A stretch of DNA of 52,734 bases from Rhodospirillales bacterium (GTDB lineage: Bacteria; Pseudomonadota; Alphaproteobacteria; Rhodospirillales; 2-12-FULL-67-15). Where the stretch lies: contig VGZQ01000007.1 of assembly GCA_016872535.1 (NCBI GenBank), forward strand, positions 1 to 52,734, written 5' to 3'. The notes beneath the pieces are model-generated. The model had not been told where the DNA came from. It made no database searches and worked only from the letters and a program-made list of their open reading frames with translations. Made by a program: the position numbers and the translations under genes. Numbering within the stretch: the first letter of the stretch is position 1; each line of letters opens with the position of its first letter. This document shows positions 39,517 through 47,066 of this stretch, one piece after another.

Positions 39517-40127
39517 GCGGCTCGATCTTTCGACGTGATCGAGCTTCGCTGTTCCTGGCGGGAATCGACCACCTTGAGACCGCGTCGATCCGGGTGGACC
39601 GGAATGTTCTTCGTTCGCCGGTCGGTGTTGGTCCGATTTGCGTGCTCGCGCCTTTCAGGTCCGTTCCATACCATCCGACGGCGGCGACGATCCGGGCCAA
39701 AAAAGTCGGCGAGACGGATGAACAGCCGCGGTTGTTCGATGATGGAGCGGATGCGGAAGAAAAGATGCTGCGCGGCAAAGGGTTTGGCGAGGAATTCGTG
39801 AATACCGGCATCGCGGGCGAGATAAACCCGTTGCGAGTCGCAAAACGCGGTAATGACGATAAAAGGCGCGTAGAAGTCCTTACTCAACGGATCGTGGCGC
39901 ACGCGCCGAACGAAATCGAGCGCGTCCACCTCGGGAGACCAATCGGAGATGATCAGGTCGGCGCCGTGTTCGGCGAAATAGCCGAAGGCATCGGAAACCG
40001 CGGCTGCCGGCGCGACCTTTTGAACGCCGAACTGACGCAGGATATCGCACACGATCCCGCGCATCTGCTGGTGCCGTTCCGTCACCAGGATGGACATTCC
40101 GCTCAAATTCAAATCCAAATCCGCCAC
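39513..40127 (-). CDS. Single-domain response regulator with basic C-terminal tail
   Basis: The 204-residue protein has a CheY-like receiver (about residues 12-130): D62 in IISDWSP is the phosphorylation site, T93 (VITAF) and K115 (LAKPF) are the switch residues. The usual N-terminal acidic pair is T16-E17, so only one acid is kept for magnesium. No DNA-binding output domain follows; the tail has GPDRRRRR and GPERRE and ends polar. GTG at 40,127 has GGAG upstream. No kinase gene is nearby. The stop overlaps the ATP12 gene stop on the other strand (TTAA). Confidence 0.9.
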   Translation of the reverse strand: MADLDLNLSGMSILVTERHQQMRGIVCDILRQFGVQKVAPAAAVSDAFGYFAEHGADLIISDWSPEVDALDFVRRVRHDPLSKDFYAPFIVITAFCDSQRVYLARDAGIHEFLAKPFAAQHLFFRIRSIIEQPRLFIRLADFFGPDRRRRRMVWNGPERREHANRTNTDRRTKNIPVHPDRRGLKVVDSRQEQRSSITSKDRAA

Positions 40128-40508
40128 CCGGTTTCTCCGTCAGCAAGAATCGACACACAACCACACCCGCCGCGCGCCGAGCGCACGGAAACGGCTTTAC
40201 TTCAGATTCAAAATTCCCCCGAAGTTCATCTCTTGTACGTGGAAACGCTCCCACGTGGCGCTCATGGACGCCGTTTTTTGGTAGTCGATCCCTCGGCCGC
40301 ATGTATATCCATTTATGATCGAATTGAACACTTAGTTTAGCGGGGAGCATAACCCCACCCTAAAGGGTGGCATAACAAGAACTCTTTGGCGGGCTTGAAG
40401 GGTCTGCCGTGGCGTTTCTATAAGGGATGGCTCACCATCGCGGATACCAAGCCATTCCGTCGGGGCCGCCTTTCAACCTCCACGCTCCGATTCGCAAGCG
40501 AACCGCTT
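40128..40508. promoter_or_regulatory. Divergent spacer between the response regulator and pccB
   Basis: No gene is supported in these 381 bases. They contain an imperfect 20-base dyad with ACGTGG (40,237-40,242) and CCACGT (40,251-40,256), a likely protein-binding site. A hairpin CCACCC/GGGTGG with loop TAAA lies at about 40,354-40,369. A possible promoter toward pccB is TTGAAG (40,395-40,400), 18-base spacer, TATAAG (40,419-40,424). Which gene the dyad controls cannot be told. Confidence 0.5.
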
Positions 40509-42041
40509 ATGCACGACATCATCCGTCAGCTCGATGAAAAACGCCGTCTCGCCCGGTTGGGCGGCGGCGAAAAGCGCATCGAGACCCAGCACGCCAAGGG
40601 CAAGCTCACGGCGCGCGAGCGGATCAACGTCCTGCTCGACCCCGACTCCTTCGAGGAATGGGACATGTTCGTCGAGCACCGCTGTGTCGATTTCGGTATG
40701 GCCAACCAAGCCATTCCGGGCGACGGCGTGGTGACCGGCTACGGCACCGTCAACGGCCGGCTGGTGTTCGTATTCAGCCAGGATTTCACCGTTTTCGGCG
40801 GTTCGTTGTCCGAATCGCACGCGGAAAAGATCTGCAAGATCATGGACCAGGCGATGAAGGTGGGCGCGCCGGTCATCGGACTGAACGATTCCGGCGGCGC
40901 GCGCATTCAGGAAGGCGTCGCTTCGCTCGCCGGCTACGCCGAAGTGTTCCAGCGCAACGTCTTGGCTTCGGGCGTGGTGCCGCAAATCTCGGTGATCATG
41001 GGACCCTGCGCCGGCGGCGCGGTCTATTCGCCGGCCATGACCGATTTCATTTTCATGGTGCGCGACAGCTCCTACATGTTCGTGACCGGGCCCGACGTGG
41101 TGAAGACGGTAACGCACGAGGAAGTCACCCACGAAGAACTCGGCGGGGCGCAAACCCACACCACCCGTTCCGGCGTCGCCGACCGCGCCTTCGACAACGA
41201 CATCGAGGCGTTGTTGTCGCTCCGCCGGTTTATCGATTTCCTGCCCGGCAGCAACAAGGAGAAGCCGCCGTCGCGACCCACCCCCGACAGCGCGGATCGG
41301 GTGGAGGAATCGCTCGACTCCCTGATTCCCGACAACCCGAACAAGCCCTACGACATGAAGGAGTTGATCCTCAAGGTTCTCGACGAGGGCGATTTCTTCG
41401 AAATACAGCCCAATTACGCGGGCAACATCATCACCGGTTTCGGGCGGATGGAAGGCTCGACCGTCGGCATCGTCGCCAATCAGCCGATGGTGCTGGCCGG
41501 CTGCCTCGACATCGCGTCGTCGATCAAGGCCGCCCGGTTCGTGCGTTTCTGCGATTGTTTCAACATCCCGATCCTGACCTTCGTCGACGTGCCGGGATTT
41601 CTGCCGGGCACGACGCAGGAATTCGGCGGCATCATCAAGCACGGCGCCAAATTGCTGTTCGCGTTCGCCGAGGCGACGGTACCCAAGATCACCGTCATCA
41701 CCCGCAAGGCCTACGGCGGCGCCTACGACGTCATGAGCAGCAAGCACCTGCGCGGCGACGTCAATTTCGCCTGGCCGAGCGCCGAAATCGCGGTAATGGG
41801 GCCCAAGGGCGCGGTCGAGATCATTTTCCGCCAGGATATCGGCGATGCCGCCAAGATCGCGGCGCGCACCGAGGAATACCGCCAGCGCTTCGCCAACCCG
41901 TTTATCGCCGGCCATCGCGGGTTCATCGACGACGTGATCATGCCGCGCAACACCCGCGTCCGCCTGTGCCGCAGCCTCAAGATGCTGCGCAACAAGATCC
42001 TCGAAAATCCCTGGAAGAAGCACGACAACATTCCGTTGTAG
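40509..42041 (+). CDS. pccB: Propionyl-CoA carboxylase beta subunit
   Basis: This 510-residue carboxyltransferase moves CO2 from biotin to propionyl-CoA, giving methylmalonyl-CoA. Both halves of the crotonase-like fold are present, with oxyanion-forming [12 protein letters not shown] and [15 protein letters not shown]. Family-typical segments are [16 protein letters not shown] and [17 protein letters not shown] 40,509 gives the common 510-residue length. pccA lies 265 bases downstream after a small membrane protein gene. Propionyl rather than acetyl specificity is inferred from overall similarity. Confidence 0.95.
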   Translation: MHDIIRQLDEKRRLARLGGGEKRIETQHAKGKLTARERINVLLDPDSFEEWDMFVEHRCVDFGMANQAIPGDGVVTGYGTVNGRLVFVFSQDFTVFGGSLSESHAEKICKIMDQAMKVGAPVIGLNDSGGARIQEGVASLAGYAEVFQRNVLASGVVPQISVIMGPCAGGAVYSPAMTDFIFMVRDSSYMFVTGPDVVKTVTHEEVTHEELGGAQTHTTRSGVADRAFDNDIEALLSLRRFIDFLPGSNKEKPPSRPTPDSADRVEESLDSLIPDNPNKPYDMKELILKVLDEGDFFEIQPNYAGNIITGFGRMEGSTVGIVANQPMVLAGCLDIASSIKAARFVRFCDCFNIPILTFVDVPGFLPGTTQEFGGIIKHGAKLLFAFAEATVPKITVITRKAYGGAYDVMSSKHLRGDVNFAWPSAEIAVMGPKGAVEIIFRQDIGDAAKIAARTEEYRQRFANPFIAGHRGFIDDVIMPRNTRVRLCRSLKMLRNKILENPWKKHDNIPL

Positions 42042-42048
42042 TCCGCTC

Positions 42049-42300
42049 ATGCGCGATATCCAAGACAATGAAAAGACGGCGCGCGCCCGATTGCTCGGCT
42101 TCGGCCGGCATTTAACGGTTTATTTTGCGGTGATGCTCGTCCTCGTGGTCGTCAATATGACGACGATGCCGGAGAATCCGTGGTTCATGTGGCCGATGGT
42201 TGGCTACGGCGGGGTGTTGGCCGTCCATGCCGCTTACGTCATGGGCTTGTTCGATGTGTTTATGCGCCGAAGCGAAGCGCCGCCGAGCCGCAACGGATAA
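42049..42300 (+). CDS. Small 2TM-domain membrane protein
   Basis: The 83-residue protein has two hydrophobic segments (about residues 24-39 and 48-66) and the 2TM-domain pattern: FGRHLTVYFAVMLVLVVVN, then NPWFMWPMVGYGGVLAVHA. Members of this domain family often occur in sensor or stand-alone membrane proteins of unknown role. It is wedged between pccB (7 bases before) and pccA (6 bases after), so it is surely in the same transcript, but I know no role for it in carboxylase function. Confidence 0.85.
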   Translation: MRDIQDNEKTARARLLGFGRHLTVYFAVMLVLVVVNMTTMPENPWFMWPMVGYGGVLAVHAAYVMGLFDVFMRRSEAPPSRNG

Positions 42301-42306
42301 CCGACG

Positions 42307-44292
42307 ATGTTCAAGAAGATCTTGATCGCCAATCGCGGCGAGATCGCCTGCCGGGTCATCAAGACCGCGCGGCGCCTCGGCATCAAGACGGTCGCGGTCT
42401 ATTCCGAGCCCGACCGCAATGCGTTGCACGTCGAAATGGCCGACGAGGCGGTGGCGATCGGTCCCGCGCCGTCGACCCAAAGCTATTTGGTCATCGACAA
42501 CATCCTGAAGGCGGTCCGCGAAACCGGCGCGGAAGCGGTCCATCCCGGCTACGGCTTTTTGTCGGAAAAGGCGGTGTTCGCCCGCGCGCTCCGCGACGCC
42601 AAGATCACCTTCATCGGGCCTTCGCCCGAAGCCATGGAGGCGCTCGGCGACAAGATCGAATCGAAGAAGCTGGCGGCCAAGGCCAAGGTCAGCACCGTTC
42701 CCGGCCACGTCGCCGCGCTCGAGAACGCCGACGCGGCGGTCCAGGCGGCGCGCGCCATCGGCTATCCGGTCATGCTCAAGGCCTCCGCCGGGGGCGGCGG
42801 CAAGGGCATGCGCCTGGCCGACAACGACGACGAATGCCGCGAAGGATTCGTCCGCGCCACCAGCGAGGCGCAATCGAGTTTCGGCGACGGCCGCGTGTTC
42901 GTCGAAAAGTTCGTGCGCAACCCGCGCCACATCGAAATTCAGATCATGGGCGACACCCACGGCAATGTCGTCTATCTGGGCGAGCGCGAATGCTCACTCC
43001 AGCGCCGCCACCAGAAGGTTATCGAGGAGGCGCCGTCGCCCTTGCTCGACGCCAAGACCCGCAAGGCGATGGGCGAGCAGGCGGTCGCGCTGGCCCAAGC
43101 GGTCGGCTATTCCTCCGCCGGGACGGTCGAATTCATCGTCGATCAGGAACGCAATTTCTATTTTCTGGAAATGAACACGCGGCTTCAGGTCGAACACCCG
43201 GTGACGGAGATGGTTACCGGCTTCGATCTGGTGGAAATGATGATCCGCGTCGCGGCGGGCGAACGTCTGCCGGTTTCGCAAAAGGACATCAAGCTCACCG
43301 GCTGGGCGGTGGAATCCCGCGTATACGCCGAAGACCCGTTCCGCAAGTTCCTGCCGTCGATCGGGCGCCTGACGCGCTATCGCCCCCCGAGGGAAAACGA
43401 CGACGTCCGGGTCGATACCGGCATCACCGAGGGCAGCGAAATCTCGATTCATTACGACCCGATGATCGCCAAGGTGATCACCCGCGGTCGCGACCGCGCG
43501 GAAGCGATCGGGCGCATGGCGCGCGCGCTCGATGAGTTCTACATTCGGGGTGTCAACCACAATATCCCGTTCCTCGCTTCCTTGATGGCCCATTCCCGTT
43601 TCAAGGAAGGGCGACTGTCGACCGGCTTCATCGCCGAGGAATATCCCAACGGGTTCCATCCCGCGGACGCGGTCCACGATCGTCCTAGCGTGCTGGTGGC
43701 CACGGCGGCCGTTGTTCATCACGCCTACCAGGAGCGGGCGGCGCGGATCGCCGGCCAGGTTCCCGGTCACGAACGTCGCGTCGCCAATGAATGGGTCGTT
43801 CGCATCGATGAGAGCGAACATTCGGTCGTGGTGACACGCACGGCGAACGGGTTCGAGGGCACACTCGCCGGCCGTCCTTTTCGTATCCGCACCGATTGGA
43901 CTCTGGGCGAGCCGTTGTTCGAAGGCGATTTTGACGGCGAGCCGCTCTGCCTGCAGGTCGAGCGCAGCGGCATTGCCTACCGTCTGTCCCACGCCGGCAC
44001 CGAAACCGACGCCTTGGTGTTCGGCCCGCACGTGGGACCGCTGTGGCGTCTGATGCCGGTCAAGAAGGCCGCCGACACCTCGAAATTCCTGCTGTCGCCG
44101 ATGCCCGGCCTGTTGGTAAAGGTCTCCGTTTCCGAAGGCCAAGAGGTGAAGGCGGGCGAGGAGCTGGCCGTCATTGAAGCGATGAAAATGGAAAACGTCC
44201 TGCGCGCGGAACGTGACGGCACCGTTGCCGCAGTCAAGGCCAAGTCCGGCGACAGCCTGACCGTCGATCAGGTGATTCTGGAGTTCCGTTGA
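42307..44292 (+). CDS. pccA: Propionyl-CoA carboxylase alpha subunit (biotin carboxylase and carrier)
   Basis: This 661-residue subunit carboxylates biotin with ATP and bicarbonate. The biotin carboxylase part (1-450) has HPGYGFLSEK, the glycine-rich SAGGGGKGMR and EMNTRLQVEHPVTE. A linker domain that binds PccB follows (about 470-580). The C-terminal biotinyl domain has EAMKMEN with K627 as the biotinylated lysine. All parts are complete. With pccB it supports breakdown of propionate, odd-chain fatty acids and some amino acids; the methylmalonyl-CoA steps are not in the window. Confidence 0.96.
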   Translation: MFKKILIANRGEIACRVIKTARRLGIKTVAVYSEPDRNALHVEMADEAVAIGPAPSTQSYLVIDNILKAVRETGAEAVHPGYGFLSEKAVFARALRDAKITFIGPSPEAMEALGDKIESKKLAAKAKVSTVPGHVAALENADAAVQAARAIGYPVMLKASAGGGGKGMRLADNDDECREGFVRATSEAQSSFGDGRVFVEKFVRNPRHIEIQIMGDTHGNVVYLGERECSLQRRHQKVIEEAPSPLLDAKTRKAMGEQAVALAQAVGYSSAGTVEFIVDQERNFYFLEMNTRLQVEHPVTEMVTGFDLVEMMIRVAAGERLPVSQKDIKLTGWAVESRVYAEDPFRKFLPSIGRLTRYRPPRENDDVRVDTGITEGSEISIHYDPMIAKVITRGRDRAEAIGRMARALDEFYIRGVNHNIPFLASLMAHSRFKEGRLSTGFIAEEYPNGFHPADAVHDRPSVLVATAAVVHHAYQERAARIAGQVPGHERRVANEWVVRIDESEHSVVVTRTANGFEGTLAGRPFRIRTDWTLGEPLFEGDFDGEPLCLQVERSGIAYRLSHAGTETDALVFGPHVGPLWRLMPVKKAADTSKFLLSPMPGLLVKVSVSEGQEVKAGEELAVIEAMKMENVLRAERDGTVAAVKAKSGDSLTVDQVILEFR

Positions 44293-44299
44293 CGTACAG

Positions 44300-44596
44300 A
44301 TGACGCCCGAGTCGGAAGAAACATTATCCGTTCGAGTCGTGATTACGGGGCGCGTTCAGGGGGTGTGGTTCCGCGCCTGGACGGTGGAACAAGCCGGCCG
44401 TCTTGGGCTCGCGGGATGGGTGCGCAACCGCGCCGGAGGCGCGGTCGAGGCGGTATTTTCGGGGCCGCGCGCCAAGGTCGACGAAATGATCGCCGCGTGC
44501 CGGCGAGGCCCCCCGGCGGCGCGGGTGGAGGATGTCGCGGTCGAACCGTGCGATCCTCCCGGCGGCGCCGGATTCATCCAGCGATCGAGCGTTTGA
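44300..44596 (+). CDS. acyP: Acylphosphatase
   Basis: This 98-residue enzyme hydrolyses acyl phosphates. GRVQGVWFRAW carries the catalytic R25 and phosphate loop, and GWVRN carries the catalytic N43; both are intact. Fold length is typical. It starts 7 bases after pccA, so it may be the last gene of the pcc transcript. Its stop is near the point where base composition drops. Confidence 0.93.
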   Translation: MTPESEETLSVRVVITGRVQGVWFRAWTVEQAGRLGLAGWVRNRAGGAVEAVFSGPRAKVDEMIAACRRGPPAARVEDVAVEPCDPPGGAGFIQRSSV

Positions 44597-44598
44597 TT

Positions 44599-45039
44599 AT
44601 GTGGCGGGAAATAATTAATCGTATCGTCACTTCTCCGCGATCAATTGTATTTAACGCGATCGCGGCAGCATTGTTGTTCTCGCTTTTATTTGGTCTGTTG
44701 GTATCTCCGCAGTGGTCGGGGAAATATTTAACGGCGGCGTTAATGGGGGCAACGCTGGCTGCTCTCATTGGGAACTTCGAGCATATAGAATCTTTCAAAG
44801 CCTCGTCATCTGGTATCGAGGCAAAGACCCGCGAAGTTGTTCGGCGAGCGGAAACCACCCTGCAAGAGTTGCAAAACCTCGCTGCAATGATGGGACCCTT
44901 GCTAATTGACTTGATCGTCGGTGGCGGCCGTTGGGGCGGAAGAGGGACTCCGGCAGACAAAGACGCACAAAAAAACAAGTTCTCGAAATACTGCGCGATG
45001 TTGGCCTCTCTCAGGCACGCATCGACGAGATCGCACTAA
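44599..45039 (+). CDS. Membrane/coiled-coil protein, zero-frame product of a likely -1 frameshift gene
   Basis: I do not recognise this family. The 146-residue zero-frame protein has two hydrophobic helices (about residues 17-35 and 43-60) and a charged, coiled-coil-like helix (72-107). At 44,970-44,976 the heptamer A AAA AAC is in the right phase for tandem -1 slippage. Staying in frame adds only 20 unremarkable residues and stops at 45,039. Slipping joins residues 1-126 to the 113-residue domain encoded to 45,317, giving 239 residues. AT content is well above the neighbours, suggesting transfer. Confidence 0.6.
   Translation: MWREIINRIVTSPRSIVFNAIAAALLFSLLFGLLVSPQWSGKYLTAALMGATLAALIGNFEHIESFKASSSGIEAKTREVVRRAETTLQELQNLAAMMGPLLIDLIVGGGRWGGRGTPADKDAQKNKFSKYCAMLASLRHASTRSH
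44970..44976 (+). promoter_or_regulatory. Candidate -1 ribosomal frameshift heptamer A AAA AAC
   Basis: In the frame from ATG 44,599, codons read CAA-AAA-AAC, so the run is an X XXY YYZ slippery site in the correct phase. A -1 slip makes the next codon CAA at 44,976, in the frame open to 45,317. A modest stem (CGATG with CATCG, inner GCCT with AGGC, about 44,995-45,023) begins some 18 bases downstream. Single-base error in the 7-A run is the main alternative. Confidence 0.55.
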
Positions 45040-45317
45040 CAGACCGTCGCTGGGTCGTCATTGATTACGTTGGTTATATTCTAAGCAATCGGTTGGCCAA
45101 TCGACTCGATTCTAAAAAACGGCGTGAATGGAATAATTTCATCGAAGAATTCTCTGCCAGTTTTGATCGACCAGGGCCGGACGAGATTCAAGCTTTCCTG
45201 GAAAGGCTCGGATTGCTCGATGACGTGGCAAGAGAGTTGATAGAAGACTACCGTCATTATCTTGCAACTGGGAAACATCGGCGCCCTGAGATTTGGGCGC
45301 GGCGTGGAGAAGGGTAA
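44976..45317 (+). CDS. C-terminal domain reached by -1 frameshift
   Basis: This frame encodes a 113-residue, mostly helical domain: QVLEILRDVGLSQARIDEI, then RRWVVIDYVGYILSNRLAN and a Glu/Leu-rich end with RPGPDEIQAFLERLGLLDD. The frame is open back to 44,931 (TTG), but that start has no ribosome binding site and would add only a basic leader. Smooth continuation from the upstream coiled coil (AQK then KQ/NQ VLEIL) suggests one original protein. I do not recognise the domain. Confidence 0.55.
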   Translation, partial: QVLEILRDVGLSQARIDEIALTDRRWVVIDYVGYILSNRLANRLDSKKRREWNNFIEEFSASFDRPGPDEIQAFLERLGLLDDVARELIEDYRHYLATGKHRRPEIWARRGEG

Positions 45318-45345
45318 TGACGGCATTGCAAGGGGACGGCGTCCA

Positions 45346-45684
45346 TTACGCGGCCGCTGCTGTTTTTCTCCGCCCGGTGCGTCCAGCCGTGCCTTTCGGT
45401 TCAGTCTTAAGCGGCACGAAATCGACGATCAGCTTGCGACCGGTCGCCAGGGCGTAGCCTTCGAGGGTCGCAAGTTCCGGCACATGCCGGCCTGATTCGA
45501 TCCGGGCAATGGCGGCTTGTTTCGCGCCGATCCGCGTCGCCAACTCCTTTTGGGTGAGGCCCGCCGAGCGGCGAATTTGCATGAGTCGCGCCGCCAGCTT
45601 TTCCTCCAGCTTCAACGCCTCGTATTCAGCTTTTACTTCCGGGTTTCGGAGAAGCCGCCGCTTCAATTGCTTTAAGGTCGTCAT
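45346..45684 (-). CDS. higA: HigA-type antitoxin (XRE family DNA-binding protein)
   Basis: The 112-residue protein has a helix-turn-helix with IRRSAGLTQKELATRIGAKQ (about residues 38-57) and RIESGRHVPELATLEGYA, as in XRE-type antitoxins of HigBA pairs. It would neutralise the upstream toxin and repress the operon. ATG at 45,684 has AAGGAAG upstream and overlaps the toxin stop by 4 bases. The C-terminal end is basic and Ala-rich. Confidence 0.85.
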   Translation of the reverse strand: MTTLKQLKRRLLRNPEVKAEYEALKLEEKLAARLMQIRRSAGLTQKELATRIGAKQAAIARIESGRHVPELATLEGYALATGRKLIVDFVPLKTEPKGTAGRTGRRKTAAAA

Positions 45685-46001
45685 GTCGCTTCCTTCGCTC
45701 GTTGTTCCGCCAGGCGGAGGTTCCGCGCAGGCGTCTTTTGCGTTTTCTTCTGGAAGGCGTGGACGATGACCACCCGTTCCCCCCGGGTGACGAATAGTGC
45801 CCGTCCAACACCCTCCTGGCCCTTGGCCCGCAACTCGTAAAGACCGCCGCCGAGATGGTCGATGTGCGGCGGACGAAGCGCCGGTAGCCCGCGGGCCTCG
45901 ATTTGCCCCATGATCCACAAGAGCTTGGCCTGGACCTTGGGCGGCAAGGTGGCGATTTCGTCGTCCACCGCCTCGCTCAGGGTTTCGACCGTCCAGGCCA
46001 T
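45681..46001 (-). CDS. higB: HigB/RelE-type toxin
   Basis: This 106-residue protein has the RelE-like start with EAVDDEIATLPPKVQAKLLWI, the core GLYELRAKGQEGVGRALFV and the C-terminal VVIVHAFQKKTQKTPARNLR, which carries the basic residues typical of mRNA-cleaving ribosome-dependent toxins. Toxin-before-antitoxin order with a 4-base overlap is the HigBA layout. AAGGA lies just upstream of its ATG. Activity is inferred. Confidence 0.87.
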   Translation of the reverse strand: MAWTVETLSEAVDDEIATLPPKVQAKLLWIMGQIEARGLPALRPPHIDHLGGGLYELRAKGQEGVGRALFVTRGERVVIVHAFQKKTQKTPARNLRLAEQRAKEAT

Positions 46002-46011
46002 TATCCTTGAT

Positions 46012-46027
46012 ATAACATTTGTGTTAT
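46012..46027 (-). promoter_or_regulatory. Palindromic operator candidate of higBA
   Basis: ATAACA (46,012-46,017) and TGTTAT (46,022-46,027) form a perfect inverted repeat with a 4-base centre, placed 11-26 bases upstream of the toxin start. On the minus strand it overlaps a TTATAT -10-like element. Autoregulation by HigA at such a site is usual for the family. It also covers the lipB stop codon (46,024-46,026). Confidence 0.6.
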
Positions 46028-46707
46028 TTTTGCAACTCTGGCAACTGGGTGCTCTCTCCGAACACGTCGGCGAACGTCGCCATCAGGGCGGTATCCATGT
46101 CGGCCGCACTCGCGGTGATGCCGAGATCGAGGAGCGACGTCACGCGCCCGCCGGCGATGCCGCACGGTACGATCCCCGCGAAATGGCCGAGGTCGGGATC
46201 GACATTGATCGAAACGCCGTGATAGCTGATCCAGCGGCGGACCCGCACGCCGACGGCAGCGATCTTCGCCTCGTCGCCCGGCCTGCCGCCGTGGGCCGCC
46301 AGGTCGACCCAAATGCCGATGTAGCCGGGGCGGCGGAAGCCGCGCACCCCGAACCGGGCGAGGGCGGCGATGACCCAGTCCTCGATGCGGCAGACGTAGG
46401 CGCGCACGTCCCGGCCCCGCCGATTAAGGTCGAGCATCAGATACGCGATCCGTTGGCCGGGGCCATGATAGGTGTAGCGCCCGCCCCGGCCGGCGCGGAA
46501 TACGGGGAAGCGATCGGGCTGAAGCAGCTCGGCCGGGTCGGCGCTGGTGCCGGCGGTATAGAGCGGCGGGTGTTCCAGCAACCAAACGCATTCGGGCGCC
46601 CGGCCTTGGCCGATGTCGGCGACCCGCGCCTCCATGAAGGCGAGCGCTTCCGGATAGGGGACCGGAATATCGGAGACGCGCCATTCGACCGAAGGCGGCA
46701 TGGACAT
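46024..46707 (-). CDS. lipB: Octanoyl-[acyl-carrier protein]:protein transferase LipB
   Basis: This enzyme moves octanoate from ACP to lipoyl domains, the first step of lipoate formation. The 227-residue protein has [20 protein letters not shown] (about residues 74-93) and the catalytic pair K148 ([12 protein letters not shown]) and C182 (IVPCGI). Full length for the family. ATG 46,707 is followed by a second ATG two codons on; either may start. No lipA is in the window. The higBA operator reaches into its end. Confidence 0.95.
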   Translation of the reverse strand: MSMPPSVEWRVSDIPVPYPEALAFMEARVADIGQGRAPECVWLLEHPPLYTAGTSADPAELLQPDRFPVFRAGRGGRYTYHGPGQRIAYLMLDLNRRGRDVRAYVCRIEDWVIAALARFGVRGFRRPGYIGIWVDLAAHGGRPGDEAKIAAVGVRVRRWISYHGVSINVDPDLGHFAGIVPCGIAGGRVTSLLDLGITASAADMDTALMATFADVFGESTQLPELQK

Positions 46708-46837
46708 GGGCAGGCGTTTCCGGGGTCTTGCCTTGCGCGGACAGAGGGGATTTGCTATTTCCGGGCGTTATCAACGGTCATTTGCGGCCTCGTCGCAAGA
46801 GCAAAAGGCTCGTGTGACGTCGCTGCGGGGAAATATC

Positions 46838-46924
46838 GCGGTCGTGGCGGAACTGGTAGACGCGCAGCGTTGAGGTCGCTGTGGGGGCAACCCTGTGGAA
46901 GTTCGAGTCTTCTCGACCGCACCA
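46838..46924 (+). tRNA. tRNA-Leu (anticodon GAG)
   Basis: The 87-base class II tRNA folds fully: acceptor GCGGTCG (46,838-46,844) with CGACCGC (46,914-46,920), anticodon stem CAGCG/CGCTG around TTGAGGT (anticodon GAG), a long variable arm with TGGGGGCAACCCTG, T-loop GTTCGAGTC, discriminator A and encoded CCA (46,922-46,924). Confidence 0.97.
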
Positions 46925-46937
46925 TATTTCCAGGCCC

Positions 46938-46963
46938 GCGCCCCGATAGGGGCGCATTAATTT
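46938..46963 (+). terminator. Intrinsic terminator after tRNA-Leu
   Basis: GCGCCCC (46,938-46,944) pairs perfectly with GGGGCGC (46,949-46,955) around loop GATA, followed by ATTAATTT. It probably ends the tRNA transcript before mgtE. Confidence 0.7.
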
Positions 46964-47066
46964 AATACGCACGTCACGCGGCTAGGCGCGCGTTCGCACG
47001 ACAATTCGCCCGCGCGATTATTTATCGCCGGGCCGTTTTACTAGGCGCTCATCGAAGGATTAGGCC

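Noticed and set aside
39535-40340. Plus-strand open frames across the response regulator region, including one that fuses onto the end of the ATP12-type gene
   Set aside because: The minus-strand receiver shows all conserved residues; the plus frames show no domain and have Arg-rich shadow composition.
45862-46965. Plus-strand open frame of 367 codons over higB, lipB and tRNA-Leu
   Set aside because: It runs opposite a clear lipB with catalytic residues and through a tRNA gene, so it is a shadow frame.
46956-47066. Magnesium riboswitch before mgtE
   Set aside because: The gap is short and I could not find the conserved M-box elements; only the tRNA terminator hairpin is clear.
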